The notes: a model not told the origin generated them from the sequence alone. A stretch of 64,000 nt of DNA from Cephalotus follicularis (GCA_001972305.1 BDDD01001782.1:240165-304164), one strand, 5' to 3'. Shown: positions 46,829 through 57,780, counted from the first letter of the stretch. Program-made: numbers and translations.

Positions 46829-47260
46829 ATTACAAAGGAATTAATCAATGTCTTGAAAGATGAAACCAATGTGTTGAAACAAGCTTTCATGCCTTGAAAC
46901 TACTTCCCAAGTCTTGAAACTTGAAATATCATGCTCCCATACATTGATACTAGCTTCCATGCATAGAAGACCACGAAATTTCATAAATGTAGGCCTATGG
47001 GAACCTTCCCAAATCAGATTTTTGGAATCATAGGTATTCATTGCTTGATTCATTGAATCTAGACATCAAACTTGAAACTCCATTAAATGGATGAAATTTC
47101 AAGCTCCTTATCATGGGATTGGGTCCAAATGAGTGCAGTAAGCCCAAAAGAAGGATTTAGCAACCCAAAAGAATTTTGGGGCATATTCGACCCAAACTTA
47201 GAAATTAGATTTCTTTGGGTTGTGACTCCTTCTTGGATCATGGCAGATCCACCTGGATCA
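46829..47260 (-). repeat. Right (5') LTR of S, outer piece
   Basis: Matches 36840-37260 and supplies the outer terminus of S (CTGGATCA), next to the ACTTG duplication and the resumption of T at 47261. Confidence 0.8.
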
Positions 47261-48590
47261 ACTTGATACCTGGAACGACCCCAATTTCAGAAAGTCTCTA
47301 TCGTATGGTGCCAACTGAGTTAAAAGGAGTGAAGAATCAATTGCAAGAGCTCTTGGATAAAGGATTTATTTGACCAAGTGTATCACCATGGGGTGCGCCG
47401 GTGTGGTGTGTAAAGAAGAAAGACGGGACAATGAGACTCTATTGCCAAGGATCGACGATCTGTTTGATCAGCTCAGGAATGCTCGATACTTCTCGAAGAT
47501 TCATCTTCGATCAGGATACCATCAAGTGAAGGTCAAAGAAAGATGATATACCAAAAACCACTTTCCGGACAAGATACGAACATTTCAAGTTTTTGGTAAT
47601 GTCATGTGGATTAACAAACGCTGCAGCTACATGTGATGAATAGAGTATTCAACGAATTATTGGACCAGTTCGAGATAGCTTTTATTGACGGCCTTTTTTG
47701 TATACTCCAAAAGTCAAGCAAAGCATAAAGGGCATTTGACCAATATGCTACAAACTTTGAGGAGGGAATAACTATATGATAAGTTCAGCAAGTACCAATT
47801 TTGGGATGGAAGAAGTGAGTCACGAGATTTCACGAGAAGGCATTTTCAGTGGACTCTGTTAAGACTATGGTAATAAAAGAAAGGTAAGTACCAACATCGG
47901 TAACAGAGATACGATGTTTTCTTGGATTGGCAGGCTACTACCGAAGGTTCATTGGATATTTCTCTCACATTGCAAATCCCCTTACAAGGCTAACGCAGAA
48001 GAATGTCAAGTTCGAATGGTCTAACCAATGCGAGAAGAGTTTTTGGAGTTGAAGGAAAGATTGATGAATGCACCAGTGTTAGCCTTACCATCTAGATTAG
48101 AAGGCTTTGTGGTATATAGCGATGCATCTCGCAAAGGGTTAGGTTGTGTGTTGATGCAACAAGGGAAAGTAATCGCTTATGCTTATAGACAGCTTAAAGT
48201 AAATGAACAGGATTATACTACCCATGATCTGGAGCTAGCTGCGGTTATTTTAGCACTAAAGATTTGATGACATTATCTTTGTGGAGAAAAGTGCGAAATC
48301 TTCACAGATCATAAAAGCCTAAAGTATATCTTTACTCAAAAGGAGCTAAACATGAGGCAAATGAGATGGCTTGAACTCCATAAGGACTACGACTATACAA
48401 TTCAACGTCATTCAGGTAAAGTGAACGTCTTGGCAGATGTTTTGAGTCCCAAGTGTATAGGGAAATTGGCAGCAATGATTACTGCGCAAGAGGAATTAAT
48501 AAGAGATTTCCAACTATGGAACTTGGAAGCTAGAAAGCAAGGAGAAGGAGCATACTTATCTTAAAGTCATAGCTCGACCATCTTTAGTTG
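47261..48590 (+). pseudogene. Reverse transcriptase and RNase H region of T
   Basis: Gypsy reverse transcriptase on the plus strand. It starts at the [19 protein letters not shown] segment that follows the linker, then [10 protein letters not shown]. It continues to the RNase H domain ([51 protein letters not shown]) at about 48100-48270 and its end (MRWLELHKDYDYTIQRHSGK) near 48355-48420. In intact relatives it copies element RNA. Many breaks, consistent with T being older. Confidence 0.8.
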
Positions 48591-49102
48591 AACGAATCAA
48601 GCAGTGTCAGTTTGATGATCCGAAACTTAAGAAGATAGCGGGCGGATTTGTTGAACGCCTATATGTTGGGAGAAAGCAAAGAGCAAAGAAATTAATTGGA
48701 CCAGAAATAGTACAAACAACAACTGAGGAAGTAAGGATAAGTCAGAAGCGTCTACTAGCAGCCCAAAGTATATAAAAGAGTTATGCGGATAAGAGACGAA
48801 GGGAGTTACAGTTGGAAGTAAGAGATCATGTTTTTCTTAAAGGTATCGCCTTAGAAACAAGTGATGAGATTTGACAAGAAAGAAAAAGCTTAGTTCTCAA
48901 TATATTGGACCATTTGAGATTTGGAAAAGAATTGGAGAAGTTGCTTATAGGCTTGCATTTCCATCAAATCTCTCTCACGTTAACAATGCATTTCATGTGG
49001 CCAACCCATCACATGTTCTAAGAGTCGAATCAATGCAAGTACATGAAGATCCATCACACAACGAGCAACCGATGGAGATTTTGGTTTATAAAGAACAAGT
49101 TT
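48591..49102 (+). pseudogene. Integrase remnant of T, C-terminal part
   Basis: After a poorly preserved stretch the C-terminal DNA-binding (SH3-like) part of gypsy integrase is clear at about 48870-49020: KLSSQYIGPFEIWKRIGEVA, YRLAFPSNLSHVNNAFHVA and PSHVLRVES. This arrangement is typical of Tekay/Del elements. Most of the central catalytic region is not recognisable. It ends at 49102, where K is inserted after AGTTT. Confidence 0.75.
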
Positions 49103-50392
49103 TGAAATAAAACACTCTTGCAATATACAAGAGGGGGGGTGAATTGAATATTGAAGTAAATATCAGAAATTTAAAAACTTTAAATGTAAAGAGTCAAGGT
49201 AAGAAAAACTTCTCCAAAATTTAGAGTGGTTCGGCTAACTCTTGCCTAGGTCCACTTTTCCCAAGGGAGCTCCTTGAGTTTCCACTATCTCGAATTGATT
49301 AAGGCAGCAATTCGTTACACCTCACAATTTCGTGATTCACCTCAATCACAAGACCTTGACCTCAAAGCCCTAGAGGATTCTCCTCTTTTACAAGTAATGA
49401 TAAAAATGTTTACAAGATGACCTCTCAAATAGGTAGGTATGAAAAATACAGCTCTTAATATGAAACACTCAGATAATCTCAAGAGTAAAGCTTAGAAGCT
49501 TGTTAGAACACTATGGAGCACTTTGAGCTTTTTGCACACTAGAATGCTTGAATATGAAATTTCTCTTGATTGTGTGATTCTTGTTGAATTGATGTAGTTC
49601 AGTGTAGTTCTCTTCTTGTTCTTCTTCTAAGGTTTCAATCTTCCTTTTATAGCCACAAAAGATTTATAGTCGTTGCATAAATCATGGAAGCTTTTGATTA
49701 AATAATGTGTAGTTGCAATCTTTGAATTTTGTCTTCTGCTGACATAAAGACGTCGACTTCTTTTTAAAGGCGTCGATGTCTTTGTAGTTGATAGCCGTTG
49801 GAAGTGCGTGTACTAGCCGTTCCAGATTTCCCGGGTCAAACCATTTTAAAAAGACGTCGATATCTTTTTAAAAGGCGTCGATGTCATTTCTGGGAAATGT
49901 CCAGGTATTGAAACTTTGAGTATCACATCGACTTCTTCTGTAGGGGTCGATGTATTTTCTGGGAAATGCAGGTAGCTCTAGAAAGGCGTCGATGTCTATT
50001 GAAAGGCGTCGATGTCTTTTGTACTGATGTCGATGTCTTTGCATATAGGATCGATGTCTTCAATTGATATTTTGAACAGTAGCTTCTGGCACTAAAGACG
50101 TCGATGTCATTTTGAAAGTAGTCGATGTCTTTCGGTACGGACGTCGATGTCATAACTGGAAGGACGATGTCTTCTTTGTATTTTGATCTTGCACTAAAGA
50201 CGTCGATGTCTTTGTGGAAGGGATCGATGTCTTCTTGTACGGACGTCTATGTCATTTATTGAGAGTCGATGTCTTCTTCTGCAGATGGTATTTTGCTTTG
50301 GTATTGAACTTGTAATTTCTTGCACATCAAGTAAACTTGTCAAATACAAATATGTTATCATCAAAACAAGGATTGGGACTGAATCGTCAACA
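49103..50392 (-). repeat. 3' LTR of K
   Basis: TGAAATAAAACACTC ... ATCGTCAACA, 1290 bp, nearly identical to 44864-45912 where they align. Reverse TATA at 49643-49652; palindrome array 49772-50275. Confidence 0.9.
49772..50275. promoter_or_regulatory. GTCGATGTC-type array in K 3' LTR
   Basis: Same as the 45272-45790 array with one or two base differences. Upstream of the TATA in the LTR's own direction. Confidence 0.75.
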
Positions 50393-50992
50393 ATCTCCCC
50401 CTTTTTGATGATGACAAAAATTTGCTCAAAAGGCATAAATTAAAGTAATACCAATTTTAAAACATAAGCAAATAATAATAGAGAGTTAAGTAATCAATGT
50501 TCATTTGTGCAAAATGTCATTAAGCTATGAGTTTTGCTGCTGTCAAAGACTCTAGCATTGAGCCTTTTCTCTCTTGAGCCATTTCTCCAAAGCTTATCAA
50601 TTTTTAACTTATTTCTTCCAAGCTTAATAATCATATCATTTTGAGCATTAGCTATTTCTCCCCCTTTTTTGTATAGCATCAAAAAGATCTACAAAAGGCA
50701 GAAATCATTAGCTCCCCCTTAATAAAAGCAAGGGTGAAAAAATATGAATATAAGCATTAGAATCAAAATATCGGCAATAATTGAGAAAACACAATTATAT
50801 CATAAATCAAATATATATTCATACAACACATTTTATAAAACTGTATAAACATCATCGCATAAACATATAAACATTTCATTAATATCATAAATTCAAACTT
50901 GTTCTTACAAAAAATATAAATAAAGACTCTTTCATTACAACACAACTAAAAACAAAAACAGCAACAAAAAGAAAACAGAAACAACAGCAAGA
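50393..50992 (-). other. K 3' non-coding region with polypurine tracts
   Basis: On the reverse strand, AAAAAGGGGGAGAT directly precedes the LTR (50393-50406). Further tracts GGGGGAGAA near 50658 and AAGGGGGAGC near 50712. AT-rich otherwise; no gene. Confidence 0.7.
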
Positions 50993-52304
50993 TCAGGCAG
51001 CAGGAGGAGAGGCATCGGAATCGGATTCATCACCCGAAGTCTCTTCGCAACGATCAATAGTCTTGGAATCGGCAAGTTTTCGTTCCATTCTTTTGAGACG
51101 CCTCTTAACGACTTTTAGATCGTAGTAGATGGTGTCATCAACATTTTCGTAGTCGAAATGAAGTATTTTATGATCGTTCTCCAATCTAGTGAGCCGCGTG
51201 TTGACTTGCTCAAATTTATCATCAAGTGAGGCTTGCATGGAAGCAAATTGAGAACGCATGAAATCCATCACCCTGTCATAATCAGTAGAGGATGAGCTTC
51301 CTTGAGCTTGAGCAGGTGCAGCTTCTTCATGTGCTTCCCAAGGAGGGTTCTCTTCTTGCTCTTCAATAGCAATCCTTGGCCCTTGATCCACTTTGGGGCA
51401 ATAGGTCCAAATCCCTTCCCGTTTCTTCCACCCCATCCGATTCAAAGTACTCTTGTTGTACCTGTCTTCTTTCTTCAATTTGGTTGTTATCTCTCCTTCT
51501 AGCCGAATATGACAATGTAGGAAGACTTTGGTAAGAATTGAGCCAAAAGGTAGAACTGATTTCTTTTGCGAGAAGGCTCTAACCATAGTCTTGAGCATGA
51601 GGAGAGGAAAACAAAACTCAATCTTAGAAAGGATGCACCACATGAGAAAGACTTGCATCCTAGACAATTTTGCATACCCTCCACCGGTGGGTAGAATTTG
51701 ATGAACAATAAGATGGTGGAGTAACCTATGATCCACAGATAATCTATTGGTGGTCAATGCCATATTGGGATGGACATTTGGATCATTAGGGTAGAGAATT
51801 GACAAAATTTGGTTAGGGTGAAAACCCTCAACCTCCGGCCATTTTTTGTGTTCAAACACATATAAACCGGTGTGTGGAATGTGTAAAATGGAAGCTAGAA
51901 TCCTAGCATCTAGGTGAATTCTCTGCCCTTAAACAGATGAGGAGAGTGAAAATTCCTCATTTGGGCTAGAAACAATCCTAAGGTTAGAATAAAATTCCTT
52001 GACCAATTTTGTGTAAAAAGGGTCAGAAATTTGTACAAGAGGGAGAAGATGTAGATCATCTATCTAACCAGGAAACGAAAGAAAACTCGGAGGAACAGAA
52101 ATCCAAGTCGATATTTCTGCCTCCCATCACTCTTTTTTCAACAAAAACAACATTCCTAAGAGGAACTTGCTCTTCGGATGCGGAATCCGAAAGAGAAGGG
52201 TCGGGGGAAGACTCTCTAAGTTCGAGCCTCTGCTTTTTAGCAGATTTCTTAGGTTGAGAGGTTGAAGCAGCCTTCTTTATGGCAGGTTGTTTTGTCCTAG
52301 GCAT
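50993..52304 (-). pseudogene. Sirevirus extra ORF of K
   Basis: The additional reading frame after pol in Sireviruses, similar to plant proteins annotated as putative plant transposon protein. The start MPRTKQPAIKKAAST (52304) is very basic and resembles a histone H3 tail. Then comes a Lys/Ser/Asp-rich low-complexity part, a folded-looking middle (GFHPNQILSILYP, LLHHLIVHQILPTGGGYAKL, IRLEGEITTKLKKEDRY, WKKREGIWTYCP), an acidic linker, a coiled coil (MDFMRSQFASMQASLDDKFE) and an acidic Ser/Asp tail ending PPAA. Function unknown. No signal peptide or clear membrane segment supports an envelope role here. The frame is broken at a few points. Confidence 0.65.
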
Positions 52305-52511
52305 TTTTACAAACAGTTGGTGAGTACAAGGAGAAGTCACTGAGAATGTCACAAATAGCTGGATTGGAGTAGACGAAAAAAGGTTTTTGTAGATGGAGAA
52401 GGAATCAGAGGATGTTTTACGACCAAACAGAACGATTTTTGACAGAAAACAAAAAGAGAAGAAAATTTTTGAAAACACAGAAGTAGGGTTCAAATGAGGA
52501 ATGAACATGAG

Positions 52512-52800
52512 GTCGACGATTTTATGAAGAAGTCGATTTCTGAGTAAAAGACGTCGACGTGATTCAAAAGAAGCCGACGCGTTCTTTAAATGAATGGAAG
52601 AAATCGATACAGAAAACGCTGCGTTTTAAAAAGCATCGACGTGTTTGAAAAGAGGTCGACTTGTTTCAGTGAAACACAAAGGGATCGACGTTTTTCAAAA
52701 GAGGTCGACGTGATTTTCATAAGTCATAAAGTTTTGCAGAAAAGAAGTCGACGCGTTTTTGTAAAGCATAAAATTTCCAGAAAAGAAGTCGACGTTTTTG
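52512..52800. promoter_or_regulatory. GTCGACG array between pol and the extra ORF of K
   Basis: Cores at 52512, 52532, 52553, 52573, 52603, 52635, 52655, 52684, 52704, 52747 and 52788. Steps are mostly 20-21 bp or about 41-43. The type is the same as in the LTRs but the place is internal, upstream of the extra ORF start at 52304. No clear TATA box is seen between. Confidence 0.65.
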
Positions 52801-52903
52801 CAAAGCAGAACAGAAAATCAAGCAAAAAACAGAACAATAACCAAAAATCAATCATCACATCAAATATTCATTCAATTAAACATATCATTCAAACTAATAA
52901 TCA

Positions 52904-53838
52904 TCATTCAAGCTCACACAAACCTAATTCTCTTCTAAACTTAGAAAAAGAATTCTCATCTAAGGGTTTGGTGAAAATATCCGCCACTTGTTTTTCGGTG
53001 GGAATATACTCTAAAACAATGTCACCACATTCTATGTGTTCTCTTAAGAAATGATATCTAATGTCAATATGCTTTGTCCTAGAATGATGGACAGGGTTCT
53101 TAGCAAGGCAAATGCTACTAGTGTTGTCAGATTTGATAGATACACCCTTAACACATATACCATAATCAACCAATTGTTGCTTTTGCCAAAGAACTTGTGC
53201 ACAACAACTACCTACTGCAATATACTCAGCTTCAGTGGTAGATAAAGCTACTGAATTTTGCTTCTTACTAAACAATGAGACTAGCATGCTTCCTAGGTAT
53301 TGGCATGAGCCACTAGTGCTCTTGCGGTCTACTTTATAACCACCAAAGTCGGCATCCGAGTAAGAATGTAAATCAAAATTGGAATCTCGGGAATACCATA
53401 AGCCTAGAGTAGGTGTGTAAGCAAGATACTTAAAAATCCTTTTCACAGCAAATAAATGAGATTCTTTGGGATTGGATTGAAAACGGGCACATAAGCACAC
53501 ACTAAACAAAATATCGGGTCTACTTGCGGTTAAGTATAATAAAGAACCTATCATACTTCTATAAAGCTTTTGATCGATACATTTACCTTGTTCATCTTTG
53601 TCAAGCTTTGTAGAGGTACTCATTGGTGTCTTGCTCGTTTTAGCATTCTCCATCCCAAACTTCTTGAGAATATCCTTTGTATATTTTGTTTGGTTGATGA
53701 AGATCCCGTCTTTGTTTTGTGTAACTTGTAGTCCGAGAAAGTAGTTGAGCTCTCCCATGAAACTCATTTCAAATTCAGCTTTCATTGTATTTGAAAATTC
53801 CTTGCTTAAAAAATCATTAGTAGATCCAAAGATAATAT
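52904..53838 (-). pseudogene. Reverse transcriptase end and RNase H of K
   Basis: Copia pol C-terminal part on the reverse strand. It starts at the segment after the catalytic YVDD (IIFGSTNDFLSKEFS, MSFMGELNYFLGLQVTQNK), then SRPDILFSVCLCARFQSNP and the RNase H domain (SYSDADFGGYKVDRKSTSG, STTEAEYIAV, IKSDNTSSICLAKNP, HSRTKHIDIRYHFLREH). It ends with IFTKPLD near 52940. Upstream sequence is cut off by the W LTR at 53839. The readable part is well preserved, in line with K's young age. Confidence 0.85.
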
Positions 53839-54953
53839 TGAAAGTCAATGTATGGCAACCTTAAACTAATGCAATTTGTTTGCGGAAATAACAAATTAAG
53901 CTATGAACATAAACAATCACACAATAGTAAATAAATAAGGAGTTGAGGGATAGAGAGTGCAAAAAAATTTATAGTGGTTCGGAAAATCAGTGCCTACGTC
54001 CACTTTCTCAAGACCTCTTGAGTTTCCACTAGAATCTACTAGCAACCTTTGATTTTCGGCTTAAGGGTGCAAATCAAAGCAAACCACCTTTACACTTGAT
54101 TTAATTTAAGGGTGTAAATCAATGAAACACCTTACAAGGATTCACTCCCCTCTATTACAAAGAATGATAAAAGTGATTGGTGTTGTGTTTACAATAACCT
54201 CTCAATAGGTTGGATATGAAAGTTATAGCTAATTAAAAGCTTTGGATATTGATTTGAAAGATGTAGAGTAGCTCTAGTGTTACTTGGAAGTAATGTGTAT
54301 TTTCTTCTTATCTCTTGATATATCTCTTGTGTAAAAATGCCACATTCTTCCTTTTATAGAGATCCTCCAACGGATCTATTTTTTGTGCATTCAGACCAAA
54401 TCCAGTCGGCTGGATTTTCCCTGCAGTCGGCTGGTAAAATATTGTGCATTTGTAATTATAGCCGTTGGGAGAAGGCAGTCGGCTGGATGGACTAGGCAGT
54501 CGACTGGATGCCTGGGCAGTCGACTGATGCTCTATTCCAGTCGGCTGTTTGGACTAGAAAATCGATTTCCAAAGCTACTGGTTGAATTGTGCATTTCATG
54601 GCGGTCGGCTGGTGTCCTGTGGCAGTCGACTGTCTTGGCCTGGCAGTCGACTGGAGCCCTGTGGCAGTCGGCTGGCTGGAGTGCATTTGCAGATACTGGG
54701 TTTGTTTGAAGGTCCAGTCGGCTGGTCAAATGTTGGCAGTCGACTGTATGCCTTGGCAGTCGACTGAAGCTCTGTTCCAGTCAGCTGGATGGCCTGTTTC
54801 TGCAATTTAGAACCTTTGCAACACTTTCAACAATACAACCAAGTGAGTATATGAATTCAAAACATGCATATAAGTGTTTCTTGATTGATACTTGTTTGTT
54901 AATCATCGAAACATAATCTTTAACACAATTAAAGGGGTGGCAAAAAGCCAACA
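53839..54953 (-). repeat. 3' LTR of W
   Basis: Plus-strand ends TGAAAGTCAATG and AAAAGCCAACA. Reverse TATA (CTATAAAAGG) at 54350-54359; palindrome array 54405-54786 upstream of it. The GGACGTAGGC block near 53995 is shared with A. Confidence 0.8.
54405..54786. promoter_or_regulatory. CAGTCGACTG array in W LTR, 21-bp phase
   Basis: GTCGAC/GTCGGC cores at 54405, 54426; 54478, 54499, 54519, 54540, (ATCGAT 54561); 54604, 54625, 54646, 54667; 54717, 54739, 54759, 54780. Every neighbouring step within a group is 20-22 bp, most exactly 21. The best preserved array in the window. The ORFs over it (QSTG, SRL repeats) are artefacts. Confidence 0.8.
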
Positions 54954-55567
54954 ATCTCCCCCTTTTTTATGATTGATAAAACAAGCCTAATAGTGCATGA
55001 TTTTGACATTTAATTAATTGAAAATAACTCACTTACAAATTATCATGTCTAAGCATATGTCCAAGTCATTTAGCAACAATTCTCCCCCTTATTGTATGCA
55101 TAGACTCAAAAAAAAAAAAAGGTAGTATAAAATTAAAGTATACTTAAGTAATTTTGCAAGTGCAATACTCAATTTTACCAATGTAAAACATCAATCTATC
55201 AACACCAATTTATCAATGCAATACCAATAAACATCTCCCCCTTTTTGTCAAGCAACAAAAAGTTGGAAAGAGACTCCCGCTTAACCATAGCATATGTGTA
55301 AGCCTTTGACATCTTTAACAAGTCATACTCAAATTGGAACCTATGGAGAGGAATCAACATAAAAACAAGCATAATCCATATATATATGTTGAAATCCATC
55401 ATCATAATATAAAACCATTCCATAAATAATAAAGCAAGTTCATTATATAAACTTCAAAGTCATTTTTACAATAAAAGACACCAAGTTTTTCAAACACAAA
55501 TTACAAAAGTCATAATAAGTTCATCACACAATGCAAAACGAAAATGTGATATGCATAAGATGTTTGC
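54954..55567 (-). other. W 3' non-coding region
   Basis: AT-rich with three CTCCCCCTT tracts (54955, 55081, 55232), that is repeated polypurine tracts on the reverse strand. No gene. Confidence 0.65.
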
Positions 55568-55750
55568 TCAAGAAGATCCGGGAGGTGGTGGTTGAGGGTA
55601 AGCATTTTGGAGCATTTGGATCACTTGGGCCATTTGCGCGTCTTGGGAGTCTAATCGATCATAAATTTGATCCACCCTTCCTTGAATGTATTCCATTTTC
55701 GCTTGTAGAGACTCCATGGTTGGCCGACTACTACCACTTCCACTTCCACT
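55568..55750 (-). pseudogene. Sirevirus extra ORF of W, C-terminal end
   Basis: About 60 residues on the reverse strand. A heptad-patterned coiled coil (MESLQAKMEYIQGRVDQIYD, then RLDSQDAQMAQVIQML) is followed by a short Pro-rich tail (QPPPPGSS) and a stop at 55568. Same design as the ends of the extra ORFs of A and K. The N-terminal part is absent because Z sequence begins. Confidence 0.6.
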
Positions 55751-56460
55751 TAGGAGCCATACCAATACTAGCATGCCAACTGTTATTGTAGGCAAACTCC
55801 ACCAAGCTCAAATACTCATCCCAGCTCCCAGTCCACTCCAAAGCACAAGACCTCAACATATCCTCTAAGGTCTGGATGGTTCTCTCAGTCTGCCCATCTG
55901 TTTGTGGATGAAAAGTTGTACTGTAACTGAGCCTAGTACCCCAAGCTTTCTGAAACCCTTTCCAAAACCACGATGTGAAACGAGGATCCCTATCCGAAAC
56001 AATGGATACCGGAGTCCCATGCAGTCTCACAATCTTTTGCTGAAACACCTCAGCCAAACGATCAACAGAAAAGTCTTCTCGGATAGCCAAGAAGTGAGCC
56101 GATTTCGTCAATCGATCCACTACTACCCAGATAGCATCATGCCTTCTGAAAGTTCTCGGCAAACCCGTAACAAAGTCCATCGATATACTTTCCCATTTCC
56201 AAACCGGAACTTCCAAGGGCTGTAACAAGCCACTAGCACGCTGGTGTTCAATCTTTACCTGCTGACAGATCAAACACTTCCCAACGTACTCCGCAACATC
56301 CTTTTTCATTCCATTCCACTAGAAATTCTTCTTCAAATCCCTATACATTTTGGTAGAACCCGGATGTATAGAAAATGGGGAACTGTGTGCCTCGGACAAA
56401 ACAGCATCTCTGATAGAAGAATCTGACGGAACACACAACCGATTACCCAGCCATATCACA
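55750..56460 (-). pseudogene. Integrase of Z
   Basis: Reverse strand. The N-terminal zinc-binding part has [11 protein letters not shown] and CLICQQVK; the catalytic core has the acidic triad in [18 protein letters not shown] and [11 protein letters not shown], typical of gypsy integrases. It runs to [15 protein letters not shown], where W sequence takes over, so the C-terminal DNA-binding part is not present here. In intact relatives it inserts the cDNA into host DNA. Confidence 0.85.
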
Positions 56461-57780
56461 CCATGCTCATCCATGCGGAACTCTGATTGCTTACCCTTCT
56501 CAACATTCTGGACTAAGGCCCAAAGCTCACCATCATCACTCTGAGCTATCTTAATCCGAGATATAAGAGTAGGCTCAACATTCATCGCAGCAAAACTACC
56601 TTCAGAACCCCGAACATACAAACGCAGATCCATCCGCCCCATATCAGCTATCAACTGCGGCTGAGTAAGCAAAGCCGCAACACTCCCATAACTCTTCCGA
56701 CTTAGAGCATCAGCTACCACATTTGCTTTACCCGGATGGTACTGAATGTTCAGATCATAGTCCTTCAGAAGTTCTAACCACCTTCTCTGACGCATGTTCA
56801 ACTCCTTCTGTGTAAAGATATACTTGAGACTCTTATGATCGGTAAAGACGTCACAAGTTTCTCCGTACAAGTAGTGCCTCCAAATCTTCAACGCAAACAC
56901 TACCGCTGCCAACTCGAGATTATGCTTAGGATAGTTCACTTCATAAGGTTTCAACTGTCTCGAAGCATAAGCTATCACATGACCGTGCTGCATCAGAACA
57001 CAACCCAAACCCTTCTTAGAAGCATCGCTGTATATCTGGTATCCACCCGACCCAGATGGTAAACGAAGAATTGGTGCTGACACAAGACCATTCTTCAATT
57101 TCTCAAAGCTTGCATCTCGCTCCTCATTCCATTCAAACTTCGTTCCCTTTCTCATAAGCTGAGTAAGTGGTAAGGCTATAGAAGAAAAGCCTTCCACGAA
57201 CCGCCTATAATATCCAGCCAAACCCAAGAAACTCCTAACCTCCATAACTGTGGTAGGTCTCGGCCATTTCGTAATAGCCTCAACTTTAGAAGGATCCACA
57301 CAAATACCTTCAGCTGTTACCGCATGACCCAAAAACGCCACCTGTTCCAACCAGAACTCACACTTCGAGAACTTCGCGTATAACTGATTCTTCCTCAGAA
57401 TACCCAACACAAAGCGAAGCTGTTCTTCATGCTCTTCCTTTGACTTGGAATACACAAGAATGTCATCTATGAACACAATAACAAACTGATCCAAGTACTC
57501 ATGAAAAACCCTATTCATCAAATCCATGAAAACTGTCGGTGCATTAGTGAGTCCAAAAGGCATCACCAAAACTCATAATGCCCATACCGAGTACGGAAAG
57601 CAGTTTTAGGCAAATCTTCATCCTTTATCCGAAGCTGATGATATCCCGATCTCAAATCGATCTTCGAGAAATACCGAGCACCTTGGAGTTGATCAAACAA
57701 ATCATCAATCCTAGGTAACGGGTATTTATTCCGAACAGTGATTCGGTTCAACGAAACAGTACCTGGTGCGTTAGCTGCCT
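56461..57780 (-). pseudogene. Reverse transcriptase and RNase H of Z
   Basis: Reverse strand. Reverse transcriptase motifs in order: [43 protein letters not shown], the catalytic [26 protein letters not shown] and [16 protein letters not shown]. RNase [49 protein letters not shown] and [10 protein letters not shown]. Then the connection region to integrase. The best preserved gypsy pol of the window; still a fossil with breaks. Confidence 0.88.

Larger units (their letters stand above)
36296..47260 (-). mobile_element. Ty3/gypsy fossil S inserted in T, with nested and displaced material
   Basis: The outer ends are fixed by a 5-bp duplication ACTTG (36291-36295 and 47261-47265) and by matching LTR ends (plus strand TGATGCGGG at 36296, CTGGATCA at 47260). 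Orientation is minus: primer site at about 42324-42342, gag 41220-42296, protease 40938-41177, LTR at 36296-37260. Element X (37261-40629) lies inside. The right LTR is present in two separate pieces (42343-42530 and 46829-47260) with unrelated elements between them (see findings). Compared LTR parts differ by about 2-2.5 percent. Confidence 0.7.
49103..53838 (-). mobile_element. Sirevirus K, 3' half (pol end, extra ORF, 3' LTR)
   Basis: Reverse strand. From right to left: end of reverse transcriptase plus RNase H (52904-53838), palindrome array (52512-52800), extra ORF (50993-52304), 3' non-coding region with repeated polypurine tracts, and the 3' LTR (49103-50392). The left end follows AGTTT at 49098-49102. 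Sirevirus W is inserted at 53839. It belongs to the same insertion as 42531-45912. Confidence 0.8.
53839..55750 (-). mobile_element. Sirevirus W, 3' end only
   Basis: 3' LTR (53839-54953), non-coding region with polypurine tracts, and the C-terminal end of an extra ORF, all on the reverse strand. It is inserted in K pol (left flank AATAT at 53834-53838). It stops at about 55750, where Z integrase begins, so its gag and pol are not in the window. Confidence 0.75.

Noticed and set aside
50993-52304. Envelope glycoprotein identity for the Sirevirus extra ORF
   Set aside because: No signal peptide, no clear transmembrane segment and no glycoprotein-like cysteine pattern. Kept only as an extra ORF of unknown role.
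54405-54786. CRISPR-like array of short palindromic repeats
   Set aside because: Plant nuclear DNA. Repeats are only about 10 bp, cores vary, there are no 30-40 bp unique spacers and no cas genes; the array is inside an LTR.
54383-54810. Overlapping ORFs with QST, SRL and AVD repeats
   Set aside because: Both strands and several frames are open because the palindrome array lacks stops in these frames. The reading is a by-product of the repeat.
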